From Desulfuromonadaceae bacterium UBA6124 (lineage in GTDB: Bacteria > Desulfobacterota > Desulfuromonadia > Desulfuromonadales > Trichloromonadaceae): a stretch of DNA of 8,060 nucleotides. The stretch covers positions 1-8,060 of the forward strand of contig DIVU01000205.1 in NCBI GenBank assembly GCA_002423365.1. The letters are read 5' to 3'. The position numbers and the translations under genes are program-made. The notes under the pieces were generated by a model, which was not told where the DNA came from, did not search any database, and worked only from the letters and a program-made list of their open reading frames with translations. This document shows, one piece after another, positions 1 through 6,656 of this stretch. Positions within the stretch are counted from its first letter, which is position 1, and each line of letters opens with the position of its first letter.

Positions 1-403
1 GATGCTGTTCGCGGAATTCGCTCAGCACCATGGCCAGGGTGTAGGGTTCCTCGCCGGAAGAGCAACCGGCGCTCCAGATCTTCATCTTGCCCCGTTCGGC
101 GGTGCCGATCTTGAGCAATTCGGGAATGACGGTCTGGGTAAGATAGGTGAAATGGTTCGGCTCGCGGAAGAAATCGGTCTTGTTGGTGGTCACCGCGTTG
201 GTCAGATGCACCATCTCCTCGGCCAGACCCTGGTCGCTGAACAGGTAGTCGCAATAGGCGCCGTAGCTGTCGAGCTTGAGGGCGCGCAGCCGCTTGGCCA
301 ACCGCCCTTCGAGCATGGTGGCCTTGCTCGGCGGCATCTTGATGCCCAGCTCGTCATTGATGAAGCAGCTCAGGCGCTGAAAGTCCTGGTGGTGTAGGCT
401 CAT
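1..403 (-). CDS. cheR: Chemotaxis protein methyltransferase CheR (3' part beyond window)
   Basis: CheR uses S-adenosylmethionine to methylate glutamates on chemoreceptor signalling helices, the adaptation step of chemotaxis, in the cytoplasm at receptor arrays. The first 134 codons are visible and the frame runs off the left edge, about half of a usual CheR of roughly 270-290 residues. Residues 1-70 form the helical N-terminal domain (starting MSLHHQDFQRL), followed by the hallmark TTNKTDFFREPNHF at 72-85. The SAM-binding motif I, IWSAGCSSGEEPYTLAM, is at 109-125. The ATG at 403-401 was chosen because it gives the normal N-terminus. Its ribosome site is poor (GAGGG only 3 bases from the ATG). 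The gene follows the receptor gene in the same direction after 81 bases containing a long hairpin, so it could be co-transcribed or separately expressed. The identification is firm. The catalytic C-terminal half and any beta-subdomain that binds the receptor tail cannot be inspected. Confidence 0.95.
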   Translation of the reverse strand, partial: MSLHHQDFQRLSCFINDELGIKMPPSKATMLEGRLAKRLRALKLDSYGAYCDYLFSDQGLAEEMVHLTNAVTTNKTDFFREPNHFTYLTQTVIPELLKIGTAERGKMKIWSAGCSSGEEPYTLAMVLSEFREQH

Positions 404-423
404 GGTCCCTCAGGAGGTGTAAA

Positions 424-477
424 GTGTGAGGCGTGGGGGGTGAGGGCATTTAACCCTTCACTCCTCACGCCTCACAT
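424..477. repeat. Long imperfect hairpin between receptor gene and cheR (REP-like)
   Basis: An 11-base perfect inverted repeat, TGTGAGGCGTG at 425-435 and CACGCCTCACA at 466-476, extends inward to about 446/455 with three G-T oppositions. This gives a stem of roughly 22 pairs and a loop of about 8 bases. The arms are built from GTGAGG-like units (GTGAGG, CGTGAGG, AGTGAAGG on the minus strand). In minus-strand RNA the three non-Watson-Crick positions become A-C mismatches, whereas plus-strand RNA would have G-U pairs. Only three T residues follow on the minus strand, so this is not a convincing intrinsic terminator. It may be a dispersed intergenic palindrome, an mRNA-stabilising or attenuating hairpin, or a weak terminator. 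Its copy number in the genome cannot be seen from this window. Confidence 0.7.
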
Positions 478-484
478 GTTCCTA

Positions 485-2488
485 TCAGAACTGCTCGAAG
501 GCTTCGTCTAGCTTATCTCTGCCGCCATTCAAATCGATCAGCAGACCACTCCCCCTGCCGCCAGCGGTGCTCTGTTTGCTGGTCACATGGGCAATGACTG
601 ACGGTTTCGCTTTTTGAACGGACACAGACTTTCGGACTACCCCTGCGGAGTGGAGATCGATCCTAAAGAAGGCGATGGTCTCCTGCAGCTGCTCGGCCTG
701 GCTGGAGAGTTCCTCGGAGGTCGAAGCCATCTCCTCGGAAGCCGAGGCGTTCTGCTGGATGACTTGGTCGAGCTGCTGGATCGCCTGGTTCACCTGCTCG
801 GCGCCGGTATCCTGCTCCCTGCTGGCGGCGGCGATCTCCTGTACCAGCTCGGCGGTGCGCTGGATGTCCGGTACCATGCGCGCCAGCATCTCCCCGGCCT
901 TCTCGGCAATGTCGACACTCTTGCCGGAAAGCTCCCCGATCTCCCCGGCGGCGTTCTGGCTGCGCTCGGCCAGCTTGCGCACCTCGGCGGCAACGACGGC
1001 GAAGCCCTTGCCGTGCTCCCCGGCCCGCGCCGCTTCGATGGCGGCGTTGAGGGCGAGCAGGTTGGTCTGCCGGGCGATTTCCTCGATGATGTTGATCTTC
1101 TCGGCAATCTGCTTCATCGCCCCGACCGTTTCGGTCACCGCTTTGCCGCCCTCTTGGGCATCTTGGGCGCTCTTGATGGCGATCTTTTCGGTCTGCATGG
1201 CGTTGTCGGCGTTCTGACGGATGTTCGCCGCCATCTGTTCCATGGAACTGGATGCTTCTTCAGCGGCGGCGGCCTGCTCCGTTGCCCCCTGGCTCATCTC
1301 TTCAGAGCTGGCCGAGAGTTCCTGACTACCCGAGGCGACGTTGTCGGCGGCGGACTGGACATTGGCGACAACGTCCTTGAGTTTTTCCACCATGTTTTTC
1401 AGCGAGGCATAGACGCTCTGCATATTCGTGATCTTCAGGTTCATCGCCAGGGTTAGATCGCCCTGTGCAATCTTATTGGTGATTTCAGCGATGATCGACG
1501 GGTCGCACCCCAGTTGCCGCAACACCCCTCTGGTGATGATCAGGGCCACCAGAATCCCAAGAATGATCGCACCGGCGGCGCCGCCGAGCATTAGGGCATT
1601 GGCAGAAGAAATTTGGGCATTCATGGCCTCGCGCTGGGTGGCGCTGGCCTCGGCGCAGACCTTGCCCACCGCCACCGCCTCTTCCAGCATCTTGCGGTTC
1701 GCTTCTTCCTGCTTTTGCAAGGCCTGATTATAAGCGGCGCCGGTTTGCAGGTATGTCCCGACCAGATTTTCCACCTCGACCGCAGCGGCAGCCATCTCCG
1801 GATACCCTGTTACCATCCCCTTCCAGGCAACCAGCCCCTCTTGCAGTTTCTTCACCTGCTCCTGAAAGTTGTTCCAGGTCTGCTCGGTCGCTTTCCACCC
1901 GAAATAGACGGCGCTGACGCGCAACAGCAGAAACTCCTGGTTGACCAGTTCTTCGAGGCCATTCTTGATAGTCACCAGTTCGCCAAAAACCTTCAGGTCG
2001 TTAGCCGCAGTCGCCCGTTGCAGGGCTGGGTCGATGAACTCTTTGTCCTGTCTGGTTTTGGTGGCTGTGAAGCTCCGTCCCAGCTCCCCCCATTTGCCGA
2101 ACAGGCTGATTTTTTCCTGATCCAGGGCCACGTACTCCCCCATCAGTCCCTGATAACGTTCCACCCCGGCGATGATATTGTCGGCGGCCTGGCGGTTGGC
2201 CGGTTGTGTGAAAGTCTCTTTCAATTCGCGGGTGCGGGCGATGAGTTCCCCGGCCTTGACCTTGCCGGCTTCGAAATACTGCTGGTCGTTGTTGATGATG
2301 TAGGATTTGTTGTCTTCCCGCACCTCCAGCAGTTGCTTGACGATCCAGTCGAGGGTGCCGACTTTTTCAACCCGATCGACAACTCCGGCCATACCGGACC
2401 AGCCGACCAAGGCGATGACCGCCGAAAGCAGCAGCACGATGCCGAAACCGCCACCGATTTTCGTACCCAGCTTTAAATCTTTCAGCAT
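485..2488 (-). CDS. Transmembrane methyl-accepting chemotaxis protein (34H-like, tethered C-terminus)
   Basis: A chemoreceptor of 667 residues that senses a ligand outside the inner membrane and controls the CheA kinase through CheW. TM1 is at about 13-30. A helical periplasmic region of about 265 residues (31-296) resembles long helical-bundle (HBM-type) sensor domains in size. TM2 is at about 297-318, with HAMP at about 319-372 opening with LGCDPSIIAEIT. The hairpin tip is at 470-500 (EIARQTNLLALNAAIEAARA, then GFAVVAAEVR). Candidate methylation segments lie around 400-418 and 578-600, rich in E/Q pairs. From the tip to the conserved FRI the arm is seven residues shorter than in E. coli Tsr as I recall it, suggesting the 34H class. 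About 55 linker residues then lead to a C-terminal AFEQF, resembling the NWETF tether for CheR/CheB. The ATG is supported by a strong GAGGAGG site. It lies 56 bases after cheW. The ligand is unknown. Confidence 0.95.
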   Translation of the reverse strand: MLKDLKLGTKIGGGFGIVLLLSAVIALVGWSGMAGVVDRVEKVGTLDWIVKQLLEVREDNKSYIINNDQQYFEAGKVKAGELIARTRELKETFTQPANRQAADNIIAGVERYQGLMGEYVALDQEKISLFGKWGELGRSFTATKTRQDKEFIDPALQRATAANDLKVFGELVTIKNGLEELVNQEFLLLRVSAVYFGWKATEQTWNNFQEQVKKLQEGLVAWKGMVTGYPEMAAAAVEVENLVGTYLQTGAAYNQALQKQEEANRKMLEEAVAVGKVCAEASATQREAMNAQISSANALMLGGAAGAIILGILVALIITRGVLRQLGCDPSIIAEITNKIAQGDLTLAMNLKITNMQSVYASLKNMVEKLKDVVANVQSAADNVASGSQELSASSEEMSQGATEQAAAAEEASSSMEQMAANIRQNADNAMQTEKIAIKSAQDAQEGGKAVTETVGAMKQIAEKINIIEEIARQTNLLALNAAIEAARAGEHGKGFAVVAAEVRKLAERSQNAAGEIGELSGKSVDIAEKAGEMLARMVPDIQRTAELVQEIAAASREQDTGAEQVNQAIQQLDQVIQQNASASEEMASTSEELSSQAEQLQETIAFFRIDLHSAGVVRKSVSVQKAKPSVIAHVTSKQSTAGGRGSGLLIDLNGGRDKLDEAFEQF

Positions 2489-2544
2489 ACCCAGATCCTC
2501 CTCATGTTGGATTGAAATATCCCGGAATGACTACGAAAATCCGA

Positions 2545-3051
2545 TTAAACGGCGATTTCCGCAATGGGCGCTCCAGATGTTTGCACCCCGGCCAGCTCCG
2601 CGCTGGTGAAAACCTTGTCGATGTCGAGAATGATGATGAACTGCTCGTCGCGCTTGCCCATTCCACGGATGAACTCGGTGCGCAGCTTGGTGCCGATTTT
2701 CGGTGCCGGCTCGATCTGATAGGGTTCCAAGTCGAGCACCTCCTGGACCGAGTCGGCCAGGGCGCCGAGTACCGTCGTTTCCCTTTCGAGATTGATCTCG
2801 ACGATGATGATGCAGGTGTTGACGGTCTTGTCCGTTCGGGTCATGCCAAACTTGAGACGCATGTCGACCACCGGCACCACGCTGCCGCGCAGGTTGATGA
2901 CCCCGCGCATGAACTCGGGAACCTGCGGCACCTTGGTGACGCTGGTGTAGTCGAGCACCTCGCGCACCTTGTCGATGCCCAGGGCGAAAACCTCGCCATC
3001 GAGCTTGAAGGTCAGATATTGGGCGGTGTCGCCTCCGTTTTCCTGGTTCAT
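2545..3051 (-). CDS. cheW: Chemotaxis coupling protein CheW
   Basis: CheW is the SH3-like scaffold that joins chemoreceptor tips to the CheA kinase in cytoplasmic signalling arrays. The protein is 168 residues, a normal length for a single-domain CheW. It opens with the typical first strand (QYLTFKLDGEVFALGIDKVR, 11-30) and has the core receptor-binding segment RGVINLRGSVVPVVDMRLKF at 49-68. The closing strand FIRGMGKRDEQFIIILDIDK lies at 127-146. There is no fused receiver domain, so this is CheW rather than CheV. An AAGGAGGA ribosome site 5 bases from the ATG supports the start. It lies 33 bases after the EAL gene and 56 bases before the receptor gene, so the receptor and its coupler are probably made together. 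No cheA lies in the window, so the kinase must be encoded elsewhere or further to the left. Confidence 0.96.
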   Translation of the reverse strand: MNQENGGDTAQYLTFKLDGEVFALGIDKVREVLDYTSVTKVPQVPEFMRGVINLRGSVVPVVDMRLKFGMTRTDKTVNTCIIIVEINLERETTVLGALADSVQEVLDLEPYQIEPAPKIGTKLRTEFIRGMGKRDEQFIIILDIDKVFTSAELAGVQTSGAPIAEIAV

Positions 3052-3084
3052 GATTCCTCCTTGTCCTGGTGATGATCCAATAGA

Positions 3085-5982
3085 TCAGGCCAGCGCTTCC
3101 GCCAGCACGGTATTCCCCGCCACTACCCTAGAGACACCGAGCTGGGTCCGCCTGGCGAAACCCGCCAACTCTTCGCCCGGCAGCGGCCGGCTGAACAGAT
3201 AACCTTGCATGCCGACGCATTTCTGGGAGAGCAGATAGTCTTTTTGCTGTTCCGTTTCCACCCCCTCGGCGATGACGTCAAGCCGCAAACTCCTGGCCAT
3301 GGCGAGAATTGCATTGATAATGGCCGCGTCGTCGCCGTCATCGGGCAGCCCCATGATGAAGGACCGGTCGATTTTCAGCAGATCGAGGGGGAAGCGTTTC
3401 AGGTAACTCAGCGACGAATAGCCGGTGCCGAAATCGTCGATACAGATGCGGATACCCAGTTCCTTGAGCGCCAGTAGGGTTTCTACCGCTTGTTCGACAT
3501 TTTCCATCAGCGCGCCTTCGGTAATCTCCAGATCCAGCAGGCGCGGATCCTGCCCGGTTTCACCGACGATACGGGCGACCATCCCCACCATGTCCGGTTG
3601 CCGGAACTGGCGCGGCGACAGGTTGACCGCCAACCGTAGCGGAGCCAGCCCCTGCCGTTGCCAGCGTTGATTCTGTTCGCAGGCGGTTCGCAACACCCAT
3701 TCGCCGATGGGGATAATCAGGCCGATCTTTTCCGCCAGGGGGATGAAGCGCGTCGGGGCAACCATGCCCAAGAGCGGATGTTTCCAGCGCAACAGGGCTT
3801 CCACGCCGACCATCGTTCCGGTCCGGACATCCATCTGCGGTTGGAAATGCAGGTGAAATTCGTTGCGTTCCAGCGCCTGGCGCAGGCTGGATTCAAAGGT
3901 GATCTGTTCCTTGGCCCGCTCGCTCATCACCGGCGCATAAAGCTGATAGTTATTCCCGCCTTGCCGACGGGCCCGATACAGGGCGGCATCGGCGTTTTTC
4001 AACAGGGTCGGGGCATCGGTCCCATCGAAAGGAAATTGGGCGATACCGACGCTGAAGGTTATGAAAAACTCGCGCGACTGAAGAAGGATCGGCTGCTGGA
4101 ATCCCGCGAAAATTTGTTTCACTTTCGCCATAACCTCTTTTTCCGATTTCAGATGCGGCATCAGGATGCCGAAGGTGCTGGCGGTAAGTCGCGCAGCGAC
4201 ATCCTCTTTTTCGAGATACCCCTTCAGGCGGTCCGCCACGCTCTTCAGTAACGTATCGCCGAACTCCTGGCCAAAGGTCCGGTTGATCTGACTGAGCTGA
4301 TCGAGATCGAGCAGCAGCACCGCCGCGAGTTCCCACTGTCGCTGGGCGGGAGTCAGGGTCTGGGCGATGCGTTCGCTGAACAGGGTCTGGTTGGGAAACC
4401 CGGTCAGGTTGTCGAAATAAGCCAGTTGCTTGATGGTTTCTTGGGCGGTTTTCTGGGCCGTGATGTCCGCGGCGGTGCGCACGAAATGGGTGATGCGGCC
4501 GGTTTCGTCGCGGATCGGCGAGATGGTGGCGTTCACCCAATAGAGCTCGCCGTTCTTTTTACGGTTCTGAATTTCTTCCCGCCACAGGCGGCCGTCATGG
4601 ATGGTTTCCCAGAGTTGTCGGTAGAGTTCCGGGGAGTGCGCGCCCGACTTGAGAAAGCGTGGGGTTTGGCCGCGAATTTCCGCGAGGGAATAGCCGGTTT
4701 TGACGGTGAAGGTGGGGTTGGCGTATTCGATCCGGCCGGCCGTATCGGTAATCAGGACCGATGCCGGACTCTGTTCGGTGGCGCGGGACAACAGATGTAG
4801 TTGCAGATCCGCCTGTTTTTTGTCGGTTACATCCAGGCAACAGCCCACGACTTCCGGAGGTTGCCGTTCGACATGGTTCCGCGTCATCCGCATGGTGATT
4901 TTTAGCCAGTGCGTCGTGCCGTCACGGTGGACCACTCGTTGTTCAAAGGAATGTTGGCCCTTAGACAACAAGGCCTTCTGGACGGTCGACACCAGTGTTT
5001 CTGCCTCTTCTTGCCACAGAAGCGCTCCGTTGTTCATAATGGCCGTGGAAGAATAACCGAGAAAATTTATCACATTGTCGCTGAGGTAATGGAAGGTCAG
5101 CTTATCGTCCAGGGTGCAGCCGAAAATGACCACCGGACTGTGGCTCAGTAGGTAATCGAGACGGGCGCGGCTCTCCCGCAGATGGCGTTCCGCCCGGTGG
5201 CGTGCCTCTTGGTTGCGCAGGGCTGTCAGGCCAAAGGCCAGATCGGCGGCCAAGGTTTGCAACAAGCCGGTTTCCCTGTCGTCAAAGGCATTCGCTTCTT
5301 CCGCATAAATGTATAACATGCCGAAAACCGCCTCCGGGTTGACCAGCGGCAGGGCGATACTGGAACGATAACCCCGTACCAGGGCCGCCTTGTCGTTTGC
5401 CGTCGTCGCGGTGGACGGGTCGATGCGGCGAATGATCGCGGATGATGCTTTCGGTTCGCCGGGTGCCCTGGCCGGTGGAATCGACGCCAGTTCGTCCCAT
5501 TCCGGCGCGAGCTGTTTCAGATACCCCATTTCGTGACCGTGATGAGCCAGAGGCTGAATGGTCCGCTCCCCGCTTCCAACGAGTTCGCCGACCCAGCCGA
5601 AGCGGTAACCCCCTTCATCCACCAGGATCCGGCAGATGTCAGCGGCCAGCTCCCGTGGCTCCCGGCCATGAACCAACGTCCGGCTACATAGCCTCAGGGT
5701 CTGCGCCGCCCGGTTGTCCCGCCGCAACTCTTCCTTGGTGCGCAGCAGGGCGGCCAGGTAATGATGAATCAGCCAGTGCAAAATTCCGCTGGTCGCGATC
5801 AGGAACAATCCGCCGAACACCATCTGCAAGTCCGGGAGATTAGCGGTGTTCACCCCCAATCCCCGCAGCGCGACGTTGCCGCCCACCATCCAGGCAATGC
5901 CGGCGAAAAGATAAACGGCTGGCAGTTTCGCGGAAATCCGTAGTTTCAAGCTGTGCTCGCCAGATGTATGACAAGTGCCCAT
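3085..5982 (-). CDS. Membrane GAF-PAS-PAS-GGDEF-EAL protein, probable c-di-GMP phosphodiesterase
   Basis: A 965-residue protein predicted to hydrolyse c-di-GMP at the inner membrane. Two N-terminal membrane segments (about 20-38 and 52-75) are followed by a GAF domain (about 90-255), PAS 1 (272-388), PAS 2 with its C-terminal PAC motif (395-510), GGDEF (515-683) and EAL (693-945). The GGDEF signature is lost: RLTASTFGIL (598-607) stands where RxGGDEFxxL belongs, and INRTFGQ replaces INDxxGH, so cyclase activity is not expected. The EAL side is complete: VEALLRWKHP (E728), VNLSPRQF (N787), LEITE (E819), DDFGTGYSS (D849, D850), LLKIDRSF (K870), AEGVET (E906) and QGYLFSRPLP. The ATG at 5982 lies 14 bases after the receiver gene stop but has a weak ribosome site. 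A GTG three codons upstream and a TTG at 5949 are alternatives. The same frame stays open to 6393, but that extension is non-protein-like and covers the receiver gene. The sensed ligand is unknown. Confidence 0.92.
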   Translation of the reverse strand: MGTCHTSGEHSLKLRISAKLPAVYLFAGIAWMVGGNVALRGLGVNTANLPDLQMVFGGLFLIATSGILHWLIHHYLAALLRTKEELRRDNRAAQTLRLCSRTLVHGREPRELAADICRILVDEGGYRFGWVGELVGSGERTIQPLAHHGHEMGYLKQLAPEWDELASIPPARAPGEPKASSAIIRRIDPSTATTANDKAALVRGYRSSIALPLVNPEAVFGMLYIYAEEANAFDDRETGLLQTLAADLAFGLTALRNQEARHRAERHLRESRARLDYLLSHSPVVIFGCTLDDKLTFHYLSDNVINFLGYSSTAIMNNGALLWQEEAETLVSTVQKALLSKGQHSFEQRVVHRDGTTHWLKITMRMTRNHVERQPPEVVGCCLDVTDKKQADLQLHLLSRATEQSPASVLITDTAGRIEYANPTFTVKTGYSLAEIRGQTPRFLKSGAHSPELYRQLWETIHDGRLWREEIQNRKKNGELYWVNATISPIRDETGRITHFVRTAADITAQKTAQETIKQLAYFDNLTGFPNQTLFSERIAQTLTPAQRQWELAAVLLLDLDQLSQINRTFGQEFGDTLLKSVADRLKGYLEKEDVAARLTASTFGILMPHLKSEKEVMAKVKQIFAGFQQPILLQSREFFITFSVGIAQFPFDGTDAPTLLKNADAALYRARRQGGNNYQLYAPVMSERAKEQITFESSLRQALERNEFHLHFQPQMDVRTGTMVGVEALLRWKHPLLGMVAPTRFIPLAEKIGLIIPIGEWVLRTACEQNQRWQRQGLAPLRLAVNLSPRQFRQPDMVGMVARIVGETGQDPRLLDLEITEGALMENVEQAVETLLALKELGIRICIDDFGTGYSSLSYLKRFPLDLLKIDRSFIMGLPDDGDDAAIINAILAMARSLRLDVIAEGVETEQQKDYLLSQKCVGMQGYLFSRPLPGEELAGFARRTQLGVSRVVAGNTVLAEALA

Positions 5983-5996
5983 GGGGTCCACTTGGG

Positions 5997-6446
5997 TTAA
6001 GAATGGAGGACTGTCCGAGGGACGCCGCCATGCCCCGGCGCATGGTCGCCCGACTCGAACAAATGGTCCACGGTCTCGAATACATCGGCCGGTTCGCAGA
6101 GCGTGAAGGCGCAACCGGGAGCCATGCTCCGCACCAGTTTCTCGATGGCCGGCGTTTCCCCTAATCGGTTCACGAGCAGAACCGGTGTGGCCGGGCGGCG
6201 CAGGCTCAATTCGGCGAGCAGCCTTCGAGTCTTGCGGGACAGGGTGAAATTGTCGACTACCAGCAGATCCAGGGGTTTGCCAATGAGTGCGCGGATTCTG
6301 ATCCAGTTGATCGCTTCTTCGGTGGTGGTTGCCTGGGCCACTTGGCAGCCGTGCATTCGAAACAGAAAAAAGAGATTCTGGCCGGTGGTGCATTCGGCAT
6401 CCATGACCAGTACCTGCTTGCCTGCAACGCTTTCTTTATCCGCCAT
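5997..6446 (-). CDS. Stand-alone divergent response-regulator receiver protein
   Basis: A 149-residue protein with a CheY-like receiver fold as its only domain. Visible elements are the first strand QVLVMDAE (11-18) supplying D16 and E18, the helix and second strand through HGCQVAQATTTEEAI (32-46), and the strand LLVVDNF with candidate phosphoacceptor D65. A strand PVLLVNR (88-94) follows, then FTLCEPADVFETVDHLF (114-130). Two conserved switch positions differ: the usual Lys before Pro is E118, and the usual Thr/Ser after the fourth strand is apparently N93. D65 is kept, so phosphorylation cannot be excluded, but normal switching is doubtful. The last 19 residues look like an unstructured tail. 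The ATG is supported by GAGG seven bases upstream. It is the first gene after the sigma-54 promoter and lies 14 bases before the EAL protein gene, so it may control that protein. I do not recognise a named family. Confidence 0.82.
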   Translation of the reverse strand: MADKESVAGKQVLVMDAECTTGQNLFFLFRMHGCQVAQATTTEEAINWIRIRALIGKPLDLLVVDNFTLSRKTRRLLAELSLRRPATPVLLVNRLGETPAIEKLVRSMAPGCAFTLCEPADVFETVDHLFESGDHAPGHGGVPRTVLHS

Positions 6447-6499
6447 GCGTGACCTCGCCCCCGACAGAAGGTTCTCGTTTTGGGAATGACTTCACCTTG

Positions 6500-6515
6500 A
6501 GCAAGGCTGATGCCA
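6500..6515 (-). promoter_or_regulatory. Sigma-54 (-24/-12) promoter for the receiver/EAL/chemotaxis cluster
   Basis: Read on the minus strand the sequence is TGGCATCAGCCTTGCT. It has the GG of the -24 box and the GC of the -12 box exactly 10 bases apart, and one difference from the consensus TGGCAC-N5-TTGCW. Transcription would start near 6489, giving a leader of about 43 bases before the receiver gene ATG at 6446. It is correctly oriented and lies in non-coding DNA. The neighbouring upstream gene encodes a sigma-54 activator with an intact GAFTGA loop, which makes a chance match less likely. Confidence 0.8.
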
Positions 6516-6588
6516 GATTGTTAGTAATTGCTAAGTAGCTGCTATTAATGGATTGTCCTGGACTTTTGGCGGGAGGCGTGAACGGCTG

Positions 6589-6607
6589 GGGTGCAACGAG
6601 GATTGAC
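6589..6607 (+). promoter_or_regulatory. Upstream TGCAAC repeat copy A, candidate activator half-site
   Basis: GGGTGCAAC at 6589-6597, three variable bases, then GATTGAC at 6601-6607. The same 9+3+7 arrangement recurs at 6657-6675, with differences only in the three middle bases, so the two copies match at 16 of 19 positions. This copy lies about 75-90 bases upstream of the -24 box, a usual distance for binding sites of sigma-54 activators. No inverted partner of the TGCAACC type sits directly beside it. A TTGCA at 6619-6623 is the nearest complement. The role as a binding site is inference. Confidence 0.5.
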
Positions 6608-6656
6608 GAAAAAAAGACTTGCAGATAAGAAGTAGCTAATTTAGTGCTCTGCTATT

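Noticed and set aside
1613..2476. Long plus-strand open frame opposite the receptor gene (similar ones at 2-397, 614-1456, 2512-3072 and 3658-4251)
   Set aside because: These are antisense shadows of GC-rich genes. They lack recognisable domains and lie wholly or almost wholly over strongly supported minus-strand genes.
3073..3087. Small hairpin TGATC-N5-GATCA overlapping the EAL gene stop
   Set aside because: Five pairs only and no T-run. It is unlikely to terminate and probably incidental.
5983..6393. N-terminal extension of the EAL protein by 137 residues in the same open frame
   Set aside because: It covers the receiver gene in another frame of the same strand, its composition (Arg/Pro/His-rich) is not protein-like, and the receiver frame shows clear family motifs.
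6516..6560. IHF site in the AT-rich stretch between promoter and repeats
   Set aside because: No match to the WATCAANNNNTTR core was found on either strand. AT-richness alone is not enough.
6603..6631. Plus-strand sigma-70 promoter TTGACG-N17-TAAGAA
   Set aside because: The -10 box matches poorly and no plus-strand gene follows.
6533..6656. Small repeats AAGTAGCT (6533-6540, 6630-6637) and GCTATT (6541-6546, 6651-6656)
   Set aside because: They are too short to separate from chance in an AT-rich intergenic region.
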